From: Herbidospora galbida
Lineage (GTDB): Bacteria; Actinomycetota; Actinomycetes; Streptosporangiales; Streptosporangiaceae
Length of the DNA: 64,000 nt
NCBI RefSeq assembly: GCF_005233835.1
Contig: NZ_SZQA01000022.1
Coordinates: 1 to 64,000, forward strand
Reading direction: 5' to 3'
Numbering within the stretch: the stretch's first letter is position 1; every line of letters starts with the position of its first letter. A program made the translations under genes and the position numbers. Positions 1-8,827 of this stretch are shown piece by piece. Under the pieces are notes generated by a model. The model did not search any database, was not told the origin of the DNA, and saw only the letters and a program-made list of their open reading frames with translations.

Positions 1-1173
1 GAAGCCACCACGCGCGCCCGCCCGGTCGGCGGACCGTTCGAGCTCGGCCGCCACCTGCTCGTCGGGCAGCAGGCACGCGGCTGCCAGGTGCCAGGCCCGC
101 CGGTCGACGTCGGCCGGACGCGTGGTCGCCTCGGCCAGCGCGCGGTGGGCGTGCCGGCGGGCCACGCTGGTCGCGCCGCCGTAGACGGCCGAGCGGATCA
201 GCGGATGGCGGAACGCGGCGGTGGCCCCCACCGAGAGCAGCCGGGACGCCTCGGCCGGCGCGGTGGCTGCCAGCCTCAATCCAAGGGTGTCGGCCGCGGC
301 GGAGATGTAGGCCAGGTCGCCGCCCGGTTCGGCGGCGGCCAGCAGCAGCCAGGCCTGCGTGTCGGGCGGCAGGTGGCGCACCTGCCGGAGGTAGAGCTCT
401 TCCAGCCTGCTGCCGATCGGCAGCGGGTCGGGCAGCGAACGACCGCCCCGGAGCTGCTCCGACGACAACTCCCGGCCCAGGTCGGTGAGGGCGAGCGGGT
501 TCCCCGACGTGGCCGCGACGATCCGGGCGGCGACCCGTTCGTCGAGGGTGCCGCCGACGGTGGCCCGCAGGAGTTCCAGCGCCTCCGGCTCGGGCAGCCC
601 GGTCACCTCGGTCACCGGCAGCCCGGCCAGGCCCGGCAGTTCGGTACGCATGGCGAAGACCAGCCCGATGCCCTCGGCGTACGCCCGGCGGGCCACGAAA
701 GCCAGCACCGCCAGCGACTCGCCGTCGAGCCACTGCGCGTCGTCGACGCACACGAGGATCGGCTGCTCGGCGGTCGCGTCGGCCAGCATGCTCAGCGTGG
801 CCAGACCGACCAGGAACCGGTCCGGAGGCGGCCCCTCGGCCAGCCCGAACGCCACCCGCAGGGCCCCCGCCTGCGTGGGCATCAGCCGGTCGTGCCGGTG
901 CAGGAACGGGATCAGCAGGCGGTGCAGCGCGGCGTACGCGAACGCCGCCTCCTCCTGCACTCCGGCGACCCGGGCGACCCTGGTCGTGGGGAGCGCCTTC
1001 GCCGAGACGTAGTCGAGCAGCGCGGTCTTGCCGATGCCTGCGTCACCGCGCAGCAGGACGACGCCGCTGAAGCCGTTGCGGAGGGTGGCCACGAAACGAT
1101 CGAGCGCCGCACGCTCGTCAGCCCGTCCGATGATCACACTGCCCGACGATCTGGGCGTGCCGCCCGGCACCAT
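1..1173 (-). CDS. LAL-type (AAA ATPase / LuxR) transcriptional regulator, 3' end outside window
   Basis: The minus-strand frame is open from an ATG at 1173 to the left edge, giving 391 residues and no stop, so the gene is cut by the window. It has a Walker A GDAGIGKT at about residues 43-50 and a Walker B-like [12 protein letters not shown], and it aligns in layout with the complete regulator just upstream (1248-3947). Large LuxR (LAL) regulators carry this N-terminal STAND-type ATPase, a long TPR-like middle and a C-terminal LuxR helix-turn-helix; the last two parts would lie outside the window. An in-frame GTG at 1137 would remove 12 residues and is an alternative start. It lies 74 nt downstream of the next regulator in the same direction, so the two may be co-transcribed. 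The ligand is unknown. Confidence 0.85.
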   Translation of the reverse strand, partial: MVPGGTPRSSGSVIIGRADERAALDRFVATLRNGFSGVVLLRGDAGIGKTALLDYVSAKALPTTRVARVAGVQEEAAFAYAALHRLLIPFLHRHDRLMPTQAGALRVAFGLAEGPPPDRFLVGLATLSMLADATAEQPILVCVDDAQWLDGESLAVLAFVARRAYAEGIGLVFAMRTELPGLAGLPVTEVTGLPEPEALELLRATVGGTLDERVAARIVAATSGNPLALTDLGRELSSEQLRGGRSLPDPLPIGSRLEELYLRQVRHLPPDTQAWLLLAAAEPGGDLAYISAAADTLGLRLAATAPAEASRLLSVGATAAFRHPLIRSAVYGGATSVARRHAHRALAEATTRPADVDRRAWHLAAACLLPDEQVAAELERSADRAGARGGF

Positions 1174-1247
1174 GCTGAGCACCCTTCCCGAGGCGACGAC
1201 TACCGGCGTGAGTGACGCTATGCGCCACCGTCGCCGGGCGGCATCCG

Positions 1248-3947
1248 TCAGCCGACGTACGCTGACTGACCCAGTGCGTCGCGCAGCTGCCCGCGCGCGG
1301 TGATGCCGAGCTTGCGGAACAGCCGGTAGAGGTGGGTGCTGACGGTGCGGTGCGACAGGTAGAGCTGCTGTCCGATCTCGCGGTTCGACAGCCCGGCCGC
1401 CGCCAGCCGGGCGATGTGCAGCTCCTGCGGCGTCAGCCGGTCGACCCCGCTCGACACGCGCAGGTCGCTGACCTCGCCCGCCGCCCGCAGCTCCTGCCGG
1501 GCCTTCTCGCCCCACGCCAGCAGGCCGAGCGCGTCGAAGGAGTCCCGCGCGGTGCGCAGCGGCACCCGCGCCTCCTGGATCCGGCGGCGGCGCCGCAGCC
1601 AGACCCCGTAGGCGAACGTCAGCCGGGCCCGGCCGATGGGCCACGGTTCGCCGTTGAGCGCCTCTTGGTAAAGGCGCTCGTCGTCGGCGAGGAGTGCCCG
1701 TGCGTACCGCAGGCCCTGGTGCAGGAGGGGGGCGGGGGTCTGGGCGCCGAGCTCCTCCGCCTCGGCCAGCAGGGGCCTGATCTCCTCCCGGCGGGCGGGC
1801 AGCGCGGCGTCGACCAGGTCGGTGATGGCCCACAGCCGGGTCACGGGGTGGAAGGCGACGTCGGCGGGGTCGAACAGGCGCCGCAGGTGGCCGTAGGCGT
1901 CCTCGTGCCGTCCGGCGCACAGCGCGATCACGCCCCGGGCGTGCTCGATGAGCGCTGTCGCGGAGCTGGTGGCGCGGGCGCCGAGCATGCGCTCGCTCTC
2001 GGCGGCCAGCGCCAGGCCGTGCGCCTCCTCGCCGCGGAACCCCGCGACCATCGCCTGCCCGGCGTACGCGGAGGACTGCCAGCGCGTCTGCCCGGTCTCA
2101 CCGGCCAGCCGCTCGGCCTCCTCGGCGGCCAGCAGCGCGCCCGGAGCGTCGCCGCAGAACAGCAGGCTCCAGACCAGCGAGACCAGCGCCTGGGCCAGCA
2201 GCCCCAGCCGGCCCTGCGACCGCAGGTCGGCGATGGCCGCGTTGAGGAACGGCACCGCCAGGTCGTGGGCGCCCATCGCGCTGCCGGCCGTGCCGAGGAT
2301 CCTGGCCATGGGCGCGTCGAAGCGCCGGCCGCGTAGCCCGGCCAGGCGTTCCATCACCAGGGCGCCGTTCTCGACGGGGCTGGCGGTGGCCACGATCTGC
2401 AGCAGCTCCGGGTCGTCCGGGCCGGTGGCCACGCGTTCGGCCATGGCGACCACCCGCTGCCGCAGGTCCCAGCCGGAGCCGGTCCACCAGCAGCGCAGCG
2501 CGGCGGCGCGCAGGAAGTTGAGCGCGAGCGTCCGGTCGGTGACGCTGTCGGCGGCGGCGAGGAGCCGCAGGATGCGGGGCGGTCCCTCGTTGCGGTTCTC
2601 CTCCAGCACCTCTTTCAGCCAGGCCAGCCGCGCCTGCTGGCGCTCGCCCTCCAGCTCGGGTTCGGCCAGCGCGATCAGTTCGGCGATCTGGCCCGTCTGG
2701 CCCAGTTCGAAGGACAGTTCGGCGGCGCGCAGCAGCCGTTCGACCCGGCTGTCGGGGTCTTCGCCGACCTCGGCGGCGCGGCGCAGCGCCGACACCGCCA
2801 CGGTGATCGCGCCGCGCCGCCGGGCGCGGTCGGCGACCTGTTCCAGGTCGGCGGCGACCGAGTCGTCCCGGTGGGCGATGGCGGCGGCGCGGTGCCAGGT
2901 CCTGCGGTCGGGGTTGGCGGCGTGCACCTCGGCCAGCGCGGCGTGCACGGCCAGGCGGTCGGCCGGGCCGGCCTTCTGGTAGATGGCCGAGCGCACCAGG
3001 GGGTGGCGGAAGTGGATGCCGTCGGGGTCGGCCCTGACCAGCCCGGCCTCGGCGGCGGGGATCAGCACGTGGGCGGTGGTCGCGCCGCCCGCGACGAGGG
3101 AGGCGGCCTTCAGGGCGGCGGTCAGGTCGGGCTCGTCGTTGGCGGCGGCGGCCAGCAGCAGCAGCCGGGTGCTCGGCGGCAGCAGCGCCAGGCGGGCGGC
3201 GAAGGCGCGCTCCAAGCGGGCGGTCAGCGGAAGGAACTCCAGGTTGCCCGTGGTCGCCGCCCCCAGCGCCCGGGGCAGCTCGACCAGGGCCAGCGGGTTG
3301 CCCGCCGCCTCGGCCAGCACCCGCCAGCGCATGCCCACCGGCAGCGCGGGGGCCCGCGAGTCGAGCAGCGCCTCGGCGTCGTGCGGGCTCAGCCCGGTCA
3401 GCCGCAGCTCGGGCACGTCGCTGTCGTCGAGGCTGGTGGGGTGGTCGTCGCGGACGGCCAGCAGCAGCACGATCGGTTCCGACCGCACCCGCCGGGCCAC
3501 GAAGCCGAGCACCTCGGTGGTGGGCCGGTCGAGCCACTGCACGTCGTCCACGATCATGAGCAGCGGCCGCTGGGCCGCGGCCTCGCCGAGCAGGTTGAGC
3601 ACCGCGAGCGCGATGAGGAACGGTTCGGGGGAGCTCACGTCCACCATGCCGAAGGCGCCCAGCAGGGCGTCGCGCTGGCGGGCGGGCAGCTCCTCGGCCG
3701 ATGCGAGCAGGGGCTGCACGAGCTGGTAGAGCCCCGCGAACGGCAGATGCGTCTCGCTCTGGACGCCGGAGGTGCTCGACACGGTCACCTCGCCGGCCCG
3801 CGCACGGGCCGCCGCGACCGCCAGCAGCGCCGACTTGCCGATCCCGGGTGCGCCGCGCACCACCAGGGAGTCGCCCTGTTCACGGATGCCGTCGACGAGC
3901 GCTTCGAGGCGCGCGGTCTCGGCTCCACGCCCGATCAAGGGGTTCAC
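1248..3947 (-). CDS. LAL-family LuxR transcriptional regulator with AAA/STAND ATPase domain
   Basis: The protein has 899 residues, a normal length for LAL regulators. The N-terminus holds an ATPase module with Walker A GAPGIGKS (about 32-39) and Walker [13 protein letters not shown] (about 130-140). The middle is alpha-helical, Ala/Leu-rich and TPR-like. The last about 65 residues form a LuxR/GerE helix-turn-helix ([20 protein letters not shown] onward, with [18 protein letters not shown]). Family members are ATP-dependent activators often tied to sugar use or secondary metabolism. It is divergent from the hydrolase/MFS pair at 4043-6273 and is the best candidate for controlling it from the shared 95-nt intergenic region. 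That link is inference. Confidence 0.92.
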   Translation of the reverse strand: MNPLIGRGAETARLEALVDGIREQGDSLVVRGAPGIGKSALLAVAAARARAGEVTVSSTSGVQSETHLPFAGLYQLVQPLLASAEELPARQRDALLGAFGMVDVSSPEPFLIALAVLNLLGEAAAQRPLLMIVDDVQWLDRPTTEVLGFVARRVRSEPIVLLLAVRDDHPTSLDDSDVPELRLTGLSPHDAEALLDSRAPALPVGMRWRVLAEAAGNPLALVELPRALGAATTGNLEFLPLTARLERAFAARLALLPPSTRLLLLAAAANDEPDLTAALKAASLVAGGATTAHVLIPAAEAGLVRADPDGIHFRHPLVRSAIYQKAGPADRLAVHAALAEVHAANPDRRTWHRAAAIAHRDDSVAADLEQVADRARRRGAITVAVSALRRAAEVGEDPDSRVERLLRAAELSFELGQTGQIAELIALAEPELEGERQQARLAWLKEVLEENRNEGPPRILRLLAAADSVTDRTLALNFLRAAALRCWWTGSGWDLRQRVVAMAERVATGPDDPELLQIVATASPVENGALVMERLAGLRGRRFDAPMARILGTAGSAMGAHDLAVPFLNAAIADLRSQGRLGLLAQALVSLVWSLLFCGDAPGALLAAEEAERLAGETGQTRWQSSAYAGQAMVAGFRGEEAHGLALAAESERMLGARATSSATALIEHARGVIALCAGRHEDAYGHLRRLFDPADVAFHPVTRLWAITDLVDAALPARREEIRPLLAEAEELGAQTPAPLLHQGLRYARALLADDERLYQEALNGEPWPIGRARLTFAYGVWLRRRRRIQEARVPLRTARDSFDALGLLAWGEKARQELRAAGEVSDLRVSSGVDRLTPQELHIARLAAAGLSNREIGQQLYLSHRTVSTHLYRLFRKLGITARGQLRDALGQSAYVG

Positions 3948-3979
3948 GGTCCGGCTCCTCCCATGATCGTCATCCGAAT

Positions 3980-4004
3980 TGTCTCAGACATACGTCATGT
4001 GACG
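3980..4004. promoter_or_regulatory. Two short inverted repeats in divergent intergenic region
   Basis: Two small palindromes lie side by side between the divergent genes at 3947 and 4043: TGTCT-C-AGACA (3980-3990) and CGTCA-TG-TGACG (3993-4004). Each could be bound by a dimeric regulator such as the LAL protein encoded immediately to the left. Palindromes this short can arise by chance, so the assignment is tentative. Confidence 0.35.
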
Positions 4005-4042
4005 AATGTCCGTCGTGCTGACTCCTCTTAAGGTCAACCGTC

Positions 4043-4960
4043 ATGCGCAGACCCGTGCTGGAGCCCGCCGCCAGAGCCCTGGCCGACGCCACCGCTCAGC
4101 CGCCCTTCCTGTACGGCATGCCGCCCCACGAGGCCCGCACCGCCATCCGCGACCTCCAGAGCCCCGAGATGCTGGTGCCGGGCGTCACCCGGGAACATCT
4201 CGACGACGCCAACGTGACGATCTTCCGCCCCGAACACGCCACCGGCCCGCTCGCCGTCGTGGTCTACCTGCACGGCGGCTGGGTCTTCGGCGGAGAGCAC
4301 AGCCACGGCCGGCTGGCCCGCGAACTGGCCCGGGGCTCCGGGGCCGCCGTGGCGTTCGTCCACTACAGCCGCTCGCCCGAGGCACGCCACCCGGTGGCGC
4401 TGCACGAGACCCGGGCCGCGCTCGACTGGCTGCGCCTCCACGGCCGCGCCCACGGCCTGGACCCCACCCGGATCGCGGTCGCGGGAGACGCCGAAGGCGG
4501 CGCGCTGGCCGCCGCGCTGGCCCTGCTCGACCGGCGCGGCCTGGCCGGGCAACTGCTGCTCTGCCCGGCCACCGACGCCTCCTTCGACACCGGCTCCTAC
4601 CGGGAGTTCGCCGAGGGCTACTTCCTGCGCGCCGCCGACATGCGCTGGGCCTGGGACCAGTACCTCGCCGACCCGGCGCACCGCGCGCAGATGACCGCCA
4701 GCCCGCTGCGGGCGCCGGCCCAGGACCTGGCCAGGCTCCCGGCGGCCCTGGTCATCACCGCCGAGGCCGACGTCCTGCGGGACGAGGGCGAGGCCTACGC
4801 GGCCCGGATGCGCTCCGCCGGCGCGATCGCCACCTCCGTACGCTACGACGGAGTGATCCACGGCTTCGTCGCACTCAACGCGCTGCGCGGCACCCACGCC
4901 GCCGCGATGGCCATCGACCAGTCCGGGCGCTTTCTGGCCCAGATACTGCAGAGGAAGTGA
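4043..4960 (+). CDS. Alpha/beta hydrolase fold (HSL/acetyl-esterase type) lacking the catalytic serine
   Basis: This is a 305-residue member of the hormone-sensitive-lipase-like esterase family. The oxyanion-hole motif HGGW (77-80), the acid in EADVLRDEGE (Asp243) and the base in DGVIHGF (His273) are all present. The nucleophile elbow, normally GDSxGG, reads GDAEGG at 148-153, so Ala150 (codon at 4490-4492) stands where the catalytic Ser should be. As read, the protein should not work as a normal serine esterase. It could be a non-catalytic or repurposed fold. No signal peptide is seen, so it is cytosolic. It ends 2 nt before the MFS gene and is almost certainly co-transcribed with it. Confidence 0.88.
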   Translation: MRRPVLEPAARALADATAQPPFLYGMPPHEARTAIRDLQSPEMLVPGVTREHLDDANVTIFRPEHATGPLAVVVYLHGGWVFGGEHSHGRLARELARGSGAAVAFVHYSRSPEARHPVALHETRAALDWLRLHGRAHGLDPTRIAVAGDAEGGALAAALALLDRRGLAGQLLLCPATDASFDTGSYREFAEGYFLRAADMRWAWDQYLADPAHRAQMTASPLRAPAQDLARLPAALVITAEADVLRDEGEAYAARMRSAGAIATSVRYDGVIHGFVALNALRGTHAAAMAIDQSGRFLAQILQRK

Positions 4961-4962
4961 TC

Positions 4963-6273
4963 ATGACCGCGAAACGCGTCGTCAGCGCCGCGGTGGTGGG
5001 CAGCGTCGTGGAGTTCTACGACTTCGCCCTCTTCGGGCTGGCCGCCGCGCTCATCTTCAACGACCAGTTCTTCCCCGCCAGCAGCCCGGTCGCGGGCACG
5101 CTCGGCTCCATGGCCGCCTTCGCCGTGGGCTTCCTCGCCCGGCCGATCGGCGGCGCGGTGTTCAGCCACTTCGGCGACCGGGTGGGCCGCAAGCCGATGC
5201 TCGCCGCCACGTTGCTGCTGATGGGCATCTCCACGGCGGGCATGGGACTGCTGCCCACCTACGAGACGGCCGGCGTCCTCGCGCCGATCCTGCTCGTGGT
5301 GCTGCGGCTGGCGCAGGGCTTCGGCGCGGGCGCGGAGTACGCCGGTGCGCTGGTCGTGGCGGCCGAGGCCAGCGAGCCGAGGCGGCGCGGGCTGTGGGCC
5401 TCGCTGCCCGGGATGGGGGTGGCCATCGGCATGCTGCTGGCCACGCTTGTCTTCACGGCGGTGTCGGCGCTGCCCGACTTCCACACGTGGGCCTGGCGCC
5501 TCCCGTTCCTGCTCAGCCTCGTCGGCGTGGGCGTCGGCCTGTACGTCAGGTCGCGGCTGCCGGAGTCGGAGGTGTTCGAGCGCGAGCGCAGGCGCGGGCG
5601 GAGCCGCTTCCCCATGCTGGAGGTGCTGCGCCGGCAGCCGCGCAGCGTGCTCGTCGCCTTCTTCGCCAACGCGCCGTTCAGCGCGATGGGCTACATCATC
5701 CAGGTGTTCGTGCTGTCGTACGTCAGCCGGACGCTCGGCGTCTCCGCGACGGTGGCCCTGATCGCCAACCTCGCCTCGTCGGGCCTGTCGATCGTGACCG
5801 GCCCCCTGTTCGGCCTGCTCAGCGATCGGGTCGGCCGGCGCCCGGTGTACCTCGGCGGGGCGCTCTTCCTGCTGCTGTTCTCCTTCCCGATGTTCTGGCT
5901 GCTCGACACCGGCCACCCGGTGCTCATCGTGCTGTCGGTGGCCCTGGCGTACGGCGTGGGCATCTCCGCCCTGTTCGCCGCGCAGGCCGCCCTGTTCGCC
6001 GAGCTGTTCGACACCCGCTACCGCTACAGCGGCGTCGCCGTCGTGCGCGAGTGGGCGGCGGCGCTGGTCAGCGGCCCGGCTCCGCTGGTGGCCACGGCCC
6101 TGGCCGCGGCGGCGGGCGGCGCGTCGTGGCCGATCGCGATCCTGATGGCGGGCTGCGCGCTGGTCTGCTTCACCGCGGTCGCGCTGGCTCCGGAGACCCG
6201 CGACCGCGACCTGAACGAGCCCGCCGGCCCGGTGCTCCCGCCGCTGCAGAAGGAGCGCCTGAGCCGGCGGTGA
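4963..6273 (+). CDS. MFS transporter, metabolite:H+ symporter (MHS) type
   Basis: The protein has 436 residues and about 12 membrane segments. It begins with the MHS signature VVGSVVEFYDFALFGLAAAL and has the MFS loop motif FGDRVGRKPM between helices 2 and 3, repeated as LSDRVGRRPV in the second half. Relatives such as ShiA, ProP and KgtP import organic acids or osmolytes by proton symport, and the substrate here cannot be told. The ATG at 4963 follows the hydrolase stop by 2 nt with GAGGAAG just upstream. The frame stays open further upstream, but that extension runs through the hydrolase gene and is not membrane protein. The hydrolase partner suggests the transported compound is related to an ester or carboxylate (inference). 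Confidence 0.92.
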   Translation: MTAKRVVSAAVVGSVVEFYDFALFGLAAALIFNDQFFPASSPVAGTLGSMAAFAVGFLARPIGGAVFSHFGDRVGRKPMLAATLLLMGISTAGMGLLPTYETAGVLAPILLVVLRLAQGFGAGAEYAGALVVAAEASEPRRRGLWASLPGMGVAIGMLLATLVFTAVSALPDFHTWAWRLPFLLSLVGVGVGLYVRSRLPESEVFERERRRGRSRFPMLEVLRRQPRSVLVAFFANAPFSAMGYIIQVFVLSYVSRTLGVSATVALIANLASSGLSIVTGPLFGLLSDRVGRRPVYLGGALFLLLFSFPMFWLLDTGHPVLIVLSVALAYGVGISALFAAQAALFAELFDTRYRYSGVAVVREWAAALVSGPAPLVATALAAAAGGASWPIAILMAGCALVCFTAVALAPETRDRDLNEPAGPVLPPLQKERLSRR

Positions 6274-6289
6274 GCCCGGATCCCGCCAC

Positions 6290-7210
6290 TCAGTCTCGGG
6301 GCAGGGTGGCGTGGATCAGGTTGGGGTCGGTGGCGGTGAGGTAGGCGGCGCTCAGCACATAGAGGGTCCGGCCGCGTACGGCCACCGAGGTGGGGTTCTG
6401 CAGGCCGTCCGTGAGCAGCGTCGCGACCCGGCCCTTCGCGTCGATGCCGACGACCTTGTTCGGCGCGTTGAGCGTCGCGACGACCCGCCGGCCGGCGAAG
6501 GCGATGTCGTCGATGCCGGCCAGACCGGTGGCCCTGACCTCGACGGGGCCGGGGCGGCCGTGCGTGATCGGGATCCGGAGCAGGGTGCCCTGGTCGAGGT
6601 TGGTGGCCCAGACCGCGCCGTGCCGGACCTTGATCCCATTGGCCCCGAGGAATCCGGTCGCGGCGAGTTCGCGGGCCGACGACCAGGTCCGGGCGGGTCC
6701 GCCCTTGAGCGGCACGGTGGAGATGGTGCCGAGGGCCGAGTCGGTCACGTAGAAGGTCTTCGCCGGTACGTCGAGGGCCAGCCCGTTGGGTAGGCCGTTC
6801 GCCGGGAGGGCGGCGATGCGGCGCGGTTCGCGGCCGGGGTTCAGGCGGTAGAGGCCGGTGGTGGCGGGGTCGCCGCTGGCGTACAGGAAATAGAGCGTGC
6901 CGTCGGCGGTGCGGACGATGCCCGTGGTGAGGGCGAAACCGAGGGCCGGGACGTCGGCGCCGTCGTCGGCGGGGGCGGGCAGGGTCGCCAGGACTTTGAT
7001 CACGCCCGACGGGCTGACGGCGGCGACCTGCCGGGCGGTGGCGAAGGTGACGTACGCCGTGCCGTCGGGGGCGAGGGCGAGGTTCTCCGGCTGCTGGCCC
7101 TTCTTCACGTCGAAGTGCACGGCGATCCGGGAGGTCGCGGCGTTCGACGGCGCGGCGGTCGCCAGGCCGAGTCCGGTGACGATCGCGAGGGCGAGCAATC
7201 TGGTGCGCAT
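6290..7210 (-). CDS. Secreted beta-propeller (SMP-30/NHL-like, ScyD/ScyE type) protein
   Basis: This 306-residue protein starts with a clear signal peptide (MRTRLLALAIVTGLGLATAA). The mature part repeats a propeller-like pattern: NLALAPDGTAYVTF, GIVRTADGTLYFL, NGLALDVPAKTFYVTDS, NGIKVRHGAVWATNL and IDDIAFAGRRVVATL. This is typical of ScyD/ScyE or gluconolactonase-like six-bladed propellers. I prefer the ATG at 7210 because the signal peptide starts there; the frame is open to 7243. It is convergent with the MFS gene, with 16 nt between stops. It is probably extracellular, and enzymatic activity cannot be inferred. Confidence 0.8.
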   Translation of the reverse strand: MRTRLLALAIVTGLGLATAAPSNAATSRIAVHFDVKKGQQPENLALAPDGTAYVTFATARQVAAVSPSGVIKVLATLPAPADDGADVPALGFALTTGIVRTADGTLYFLYASGDPATTGLYRLNPGREPRRIAALPANGLPNGLALDVPAKTFYVTDSALGTISTVPLKGGPARTWSSARELAATGFLGANGIKVRHGAVWATNLDQGTLLRIPITHGRPGPVEVRATGLAGIDDIAFAGRRVVATLNAPNKVVGIDAKGRVATLLTDGLQNPTSVAVRGRTLYVLSAAYLTATDPNLIHATLPRD

Positions 7211-7283
7211 TCCTGGTCCTGTCTGTATGAGGGCGTGCGGCATCGGGCGCTCCGGCCGGAGCGCCTGGGCACAGAGGAGGGGT

Positions 7284-8138
7284 TCAGCCGGTCGGCTGCA
7301 TGGACCGCGTGGCGGTGCCGTGGACGAGCAGCGTCATCGCGGCGTGTGAAGGTGACCCGGGCTCGGTGGTGGCGACGACGACCGCCTGGTCGTCGGCGGT
7401 CCGCAGCGTCTGCTGGGTCACGTGTATGGCGCCCACCAAGGGGTGGCGCATCTCGTACACCGCGTCGCCGCCGGTCTTGACGCGGTGGTCGGCCCACATG
7501 GCGGCGAACTCGGGGCTCTTCACGGAGAGCTCCCCGATCAGGGCGGCCAGCGGAGGGTCGTCAGGGTGTCGCCCGGCGGTCGTCCGCAGGGTGGCGACCA
7601 CGCCCCGGGCCTTGGCGGGCCAGTCGGCGTAGAGGTCACGGGTGTGGGCGTCCAGGAACACCAGGCGGGCCATGTTGGTGAGTCGCCGGTCGGGGGCGAG
7701 ATGACCCGCGTAGAGGGCGTGGCCCGGGGGGTTCCAGGCCAGCACGTCGCCGCGCCGGCCGAGCACCACCACGGGCACGTCGCCGAGCGCCGCGACGAGC
7801 TGACGCGTCGCGGGGGTGACACGTTCGGGTGCGGGCCGGGGGGAGGCGGTCCGGCGGCGGCCGCCGGCGGCCAGGTCGTGCAGGTGGCGGCGCTCGGCGT
7901 CGTCCAGGCGCAGCGCCGAGGCGAGCGCGTCGAGAACCTCGGGCGAGGCGTTGGCCGCCTGCCCCTGCTCCAGCCGTGAGTAGTACGACGAGCTCACCCC
8001 GGCCAGCAGCGCCAGTTCCTCCCTGCGCAACCCGGGGACGCGGCGGCGGTCACCGTAGGTGGCCACCCCCACGTCCTCGGGCCGCAGCCGGGAGCGCCGG
8101 ATCTGGAGGAACTCCCCGAGCTGTCGTCTCGTGTTCAC
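7284..8138 (-). CDS. XRE-family helix-turn-helix regulator with MmyB-like ligand domain
   Basis: The protein has 284 residues. An N-terminal XRE helix-turn-helix includes RVPGLRREELALLAGVSSSY followed by YSRLEQG (about 31-60). The C-terminal part (about 100-280) carries the MmyB/PAS-like pattern, with VVLGRRGDVLAWNPPGHALY and NMARLVFLD. Members are numerous in actinomycetes, where many repress or activate a neighbouring dehydrogenase or reductase. The candidates here are the propeller gene downstream or the RICIN gene upstream, but nothing in the sequence decides this. Confidence 0.9.
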   Translation of the reverse strand: MNTRRQLGEFLQIRRSRLRPEDVGVATYGDRRRVPGLRREELALLAGVSSSYYSRLEQGQAANASPEVLDALASALRLDDAERRHLHDLAAGGRRRTASPRPAPERVTPATRQLVAALGDVPVVVLGRRGDVLAWNPPGHALYAGHLAPDRRLTNMARLVFLDAHTRDLYADWPAKARGVVATLRTTAGRHPDDPPLAALIGELSVKSPEFAAMWADHRVKTGGDAVYEMRHPLVGAIHVTQQTLRTADDQAVVVATTEPGSPSHAAMTLLVHGTATRSMQPTG

Positions 8139-8172
8139 GCCTCAAAGTATTCGCGGCCCGGTCGAGACTCAG

Positions 8173-8193
8173 CCACACCCTGCCGGGGTGTGG
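8173..8193 (-). terminator. Possible hairpin terminator after the RICIN gene
   Basis: A perfect 8-bp stem, CCACACCC / GGGTGTGG with a 5-nt loop, sits 22 nt past the stop of the minus-strand RICIN gene. There is no T-run, so if it terminates it is of the T-less kind common in high-GC actinobacteria. It abuts the parS-like palindrome. Confidence 0.4.
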
Positions 8194-8208
8194 TTCCACG
8201 TGAAACCA
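8191..8208. promoter_or_regulatory. parS-like palindrome (ParB-binding site candidate)
   Basis: The 18-bp sequence TGGTTCCACGTGAAACCA is a palindrome apart from one symmetric mismatch. Its core at 8193-8206, GTTCCACGTGAAAC, differs at one position from the parS consensus GTTTCACGTGAAAC known in Streptomyces and Bacillus. It lies between the stop of the RICIN gene and the start of the XRE regulator gene, where a ParB site would not disturb coding. An operator for the XRE regulator is the alternative. Confidence 0.5.
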
Positions 8209-8214
8209 GGTGGG

Positions 8215-8730
8215 TCACAGGTAGACGTACCAGGCGCGCGAGGGGTGGCTGTCGCAGGTGAACTGCACGAGCGGCACGTTCGGGGCGGTGGATACGCCAC
8301 CCGAGACGGTCAGGCACTTGCCCGTCTGCACGTTCTGGAGTTTGTACAGGCCCGGCGTCCCGGTGTAGTTGAGGTGCCAGGAGCGCGAGTTGTGGTTGTC
8401 GCAGTCGAACTGGACGATCGGCAGGTTGTTGTCGGTGGAGACGCCGCCGGCGGGGGTGAGGCACTTGCCGGTGTAGACGTTCTGGATCTTGACGCCGCCG
8501 CCGACGCCGGGGGCGAGGCTCCAGCGGCGGGAGCCGTGTCCGTCGCAGTAGTACTGGACGGCCGGCACGTTGTTGGCGGTGGAGACGCCGCCCGCGATGG
8601 TGGCGCACAGAGACGTCTGCTGGTTCTGGACGTAGTAGCCGACGGACGCCTGGGCGGCGGGCACGGTCGCCAGGGCGACGCCGGCCACGGCCGCGAACGC
8701 CACACCGGCACGAGCGAGGTTGCGGAGCAT
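8215..8730 (-). CDS. Secreted RICIN (beta-trefoil) lectin-like protein
   Basis: This is a 171-residue exported protein. An N-terminal signal peptide (MLRNLARAGVAFAAVAGVAL, ending in PAAQA) is followed by one beta-trefoil made of three homologous subdomains. Each carries GGVSTxxNxPxVQxxC plus a later xxSRxW: GGVSTANNVPAVQYYC, GGVSTDNNLPIVQFDC and GGVSTAPNVPLVQFTC. This matches the RICIN QxW-type fold, with the usual Gln-x-Trp replaced by SRxW. The Cys residues probably pair extracellularly. The ATG at 8730 has GGGAGAG just upstream and starts the signal peptide. A carbohydrate-binding role is expected from the fold; there is no catalytic domain. Confidence 0.85.
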   Translation of the reverse strand: MLRNLARAGVAFAAVAGVALATVPAAQASVGYYVQNQQTSLCATIAGGVSTANNVPAVQYYCDGHGSRRWSLAPGVGGGVKIQNVYTGKCLTPAGGVSTDNNLPIVQFDCDNHNSRSWHLNYTGTPGLYKLQNVQTGKCLTVSGGVSTAPNVPLVQFTCDSHPSRAWYVYL

Positions 8731-8827
8731 GGTTCTCTCCCTTTCTCGATGGGACTGGGTGAGACCAGGCTGCGGGCTTTTGGCACGGTCCACATGAGTA
8801 GCCCCGTACGCAACCGGCCGGGCGCTG

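Noticed and set aside
4006-4962. N-terminal extension of the MFS transporter frame
   Set aside because: The 319 codons before 4963 are a shifted reading of the hydrolase gene (Arg/Pro-rich, no membrane helix). The transporter signature starts just after Met at 4963.
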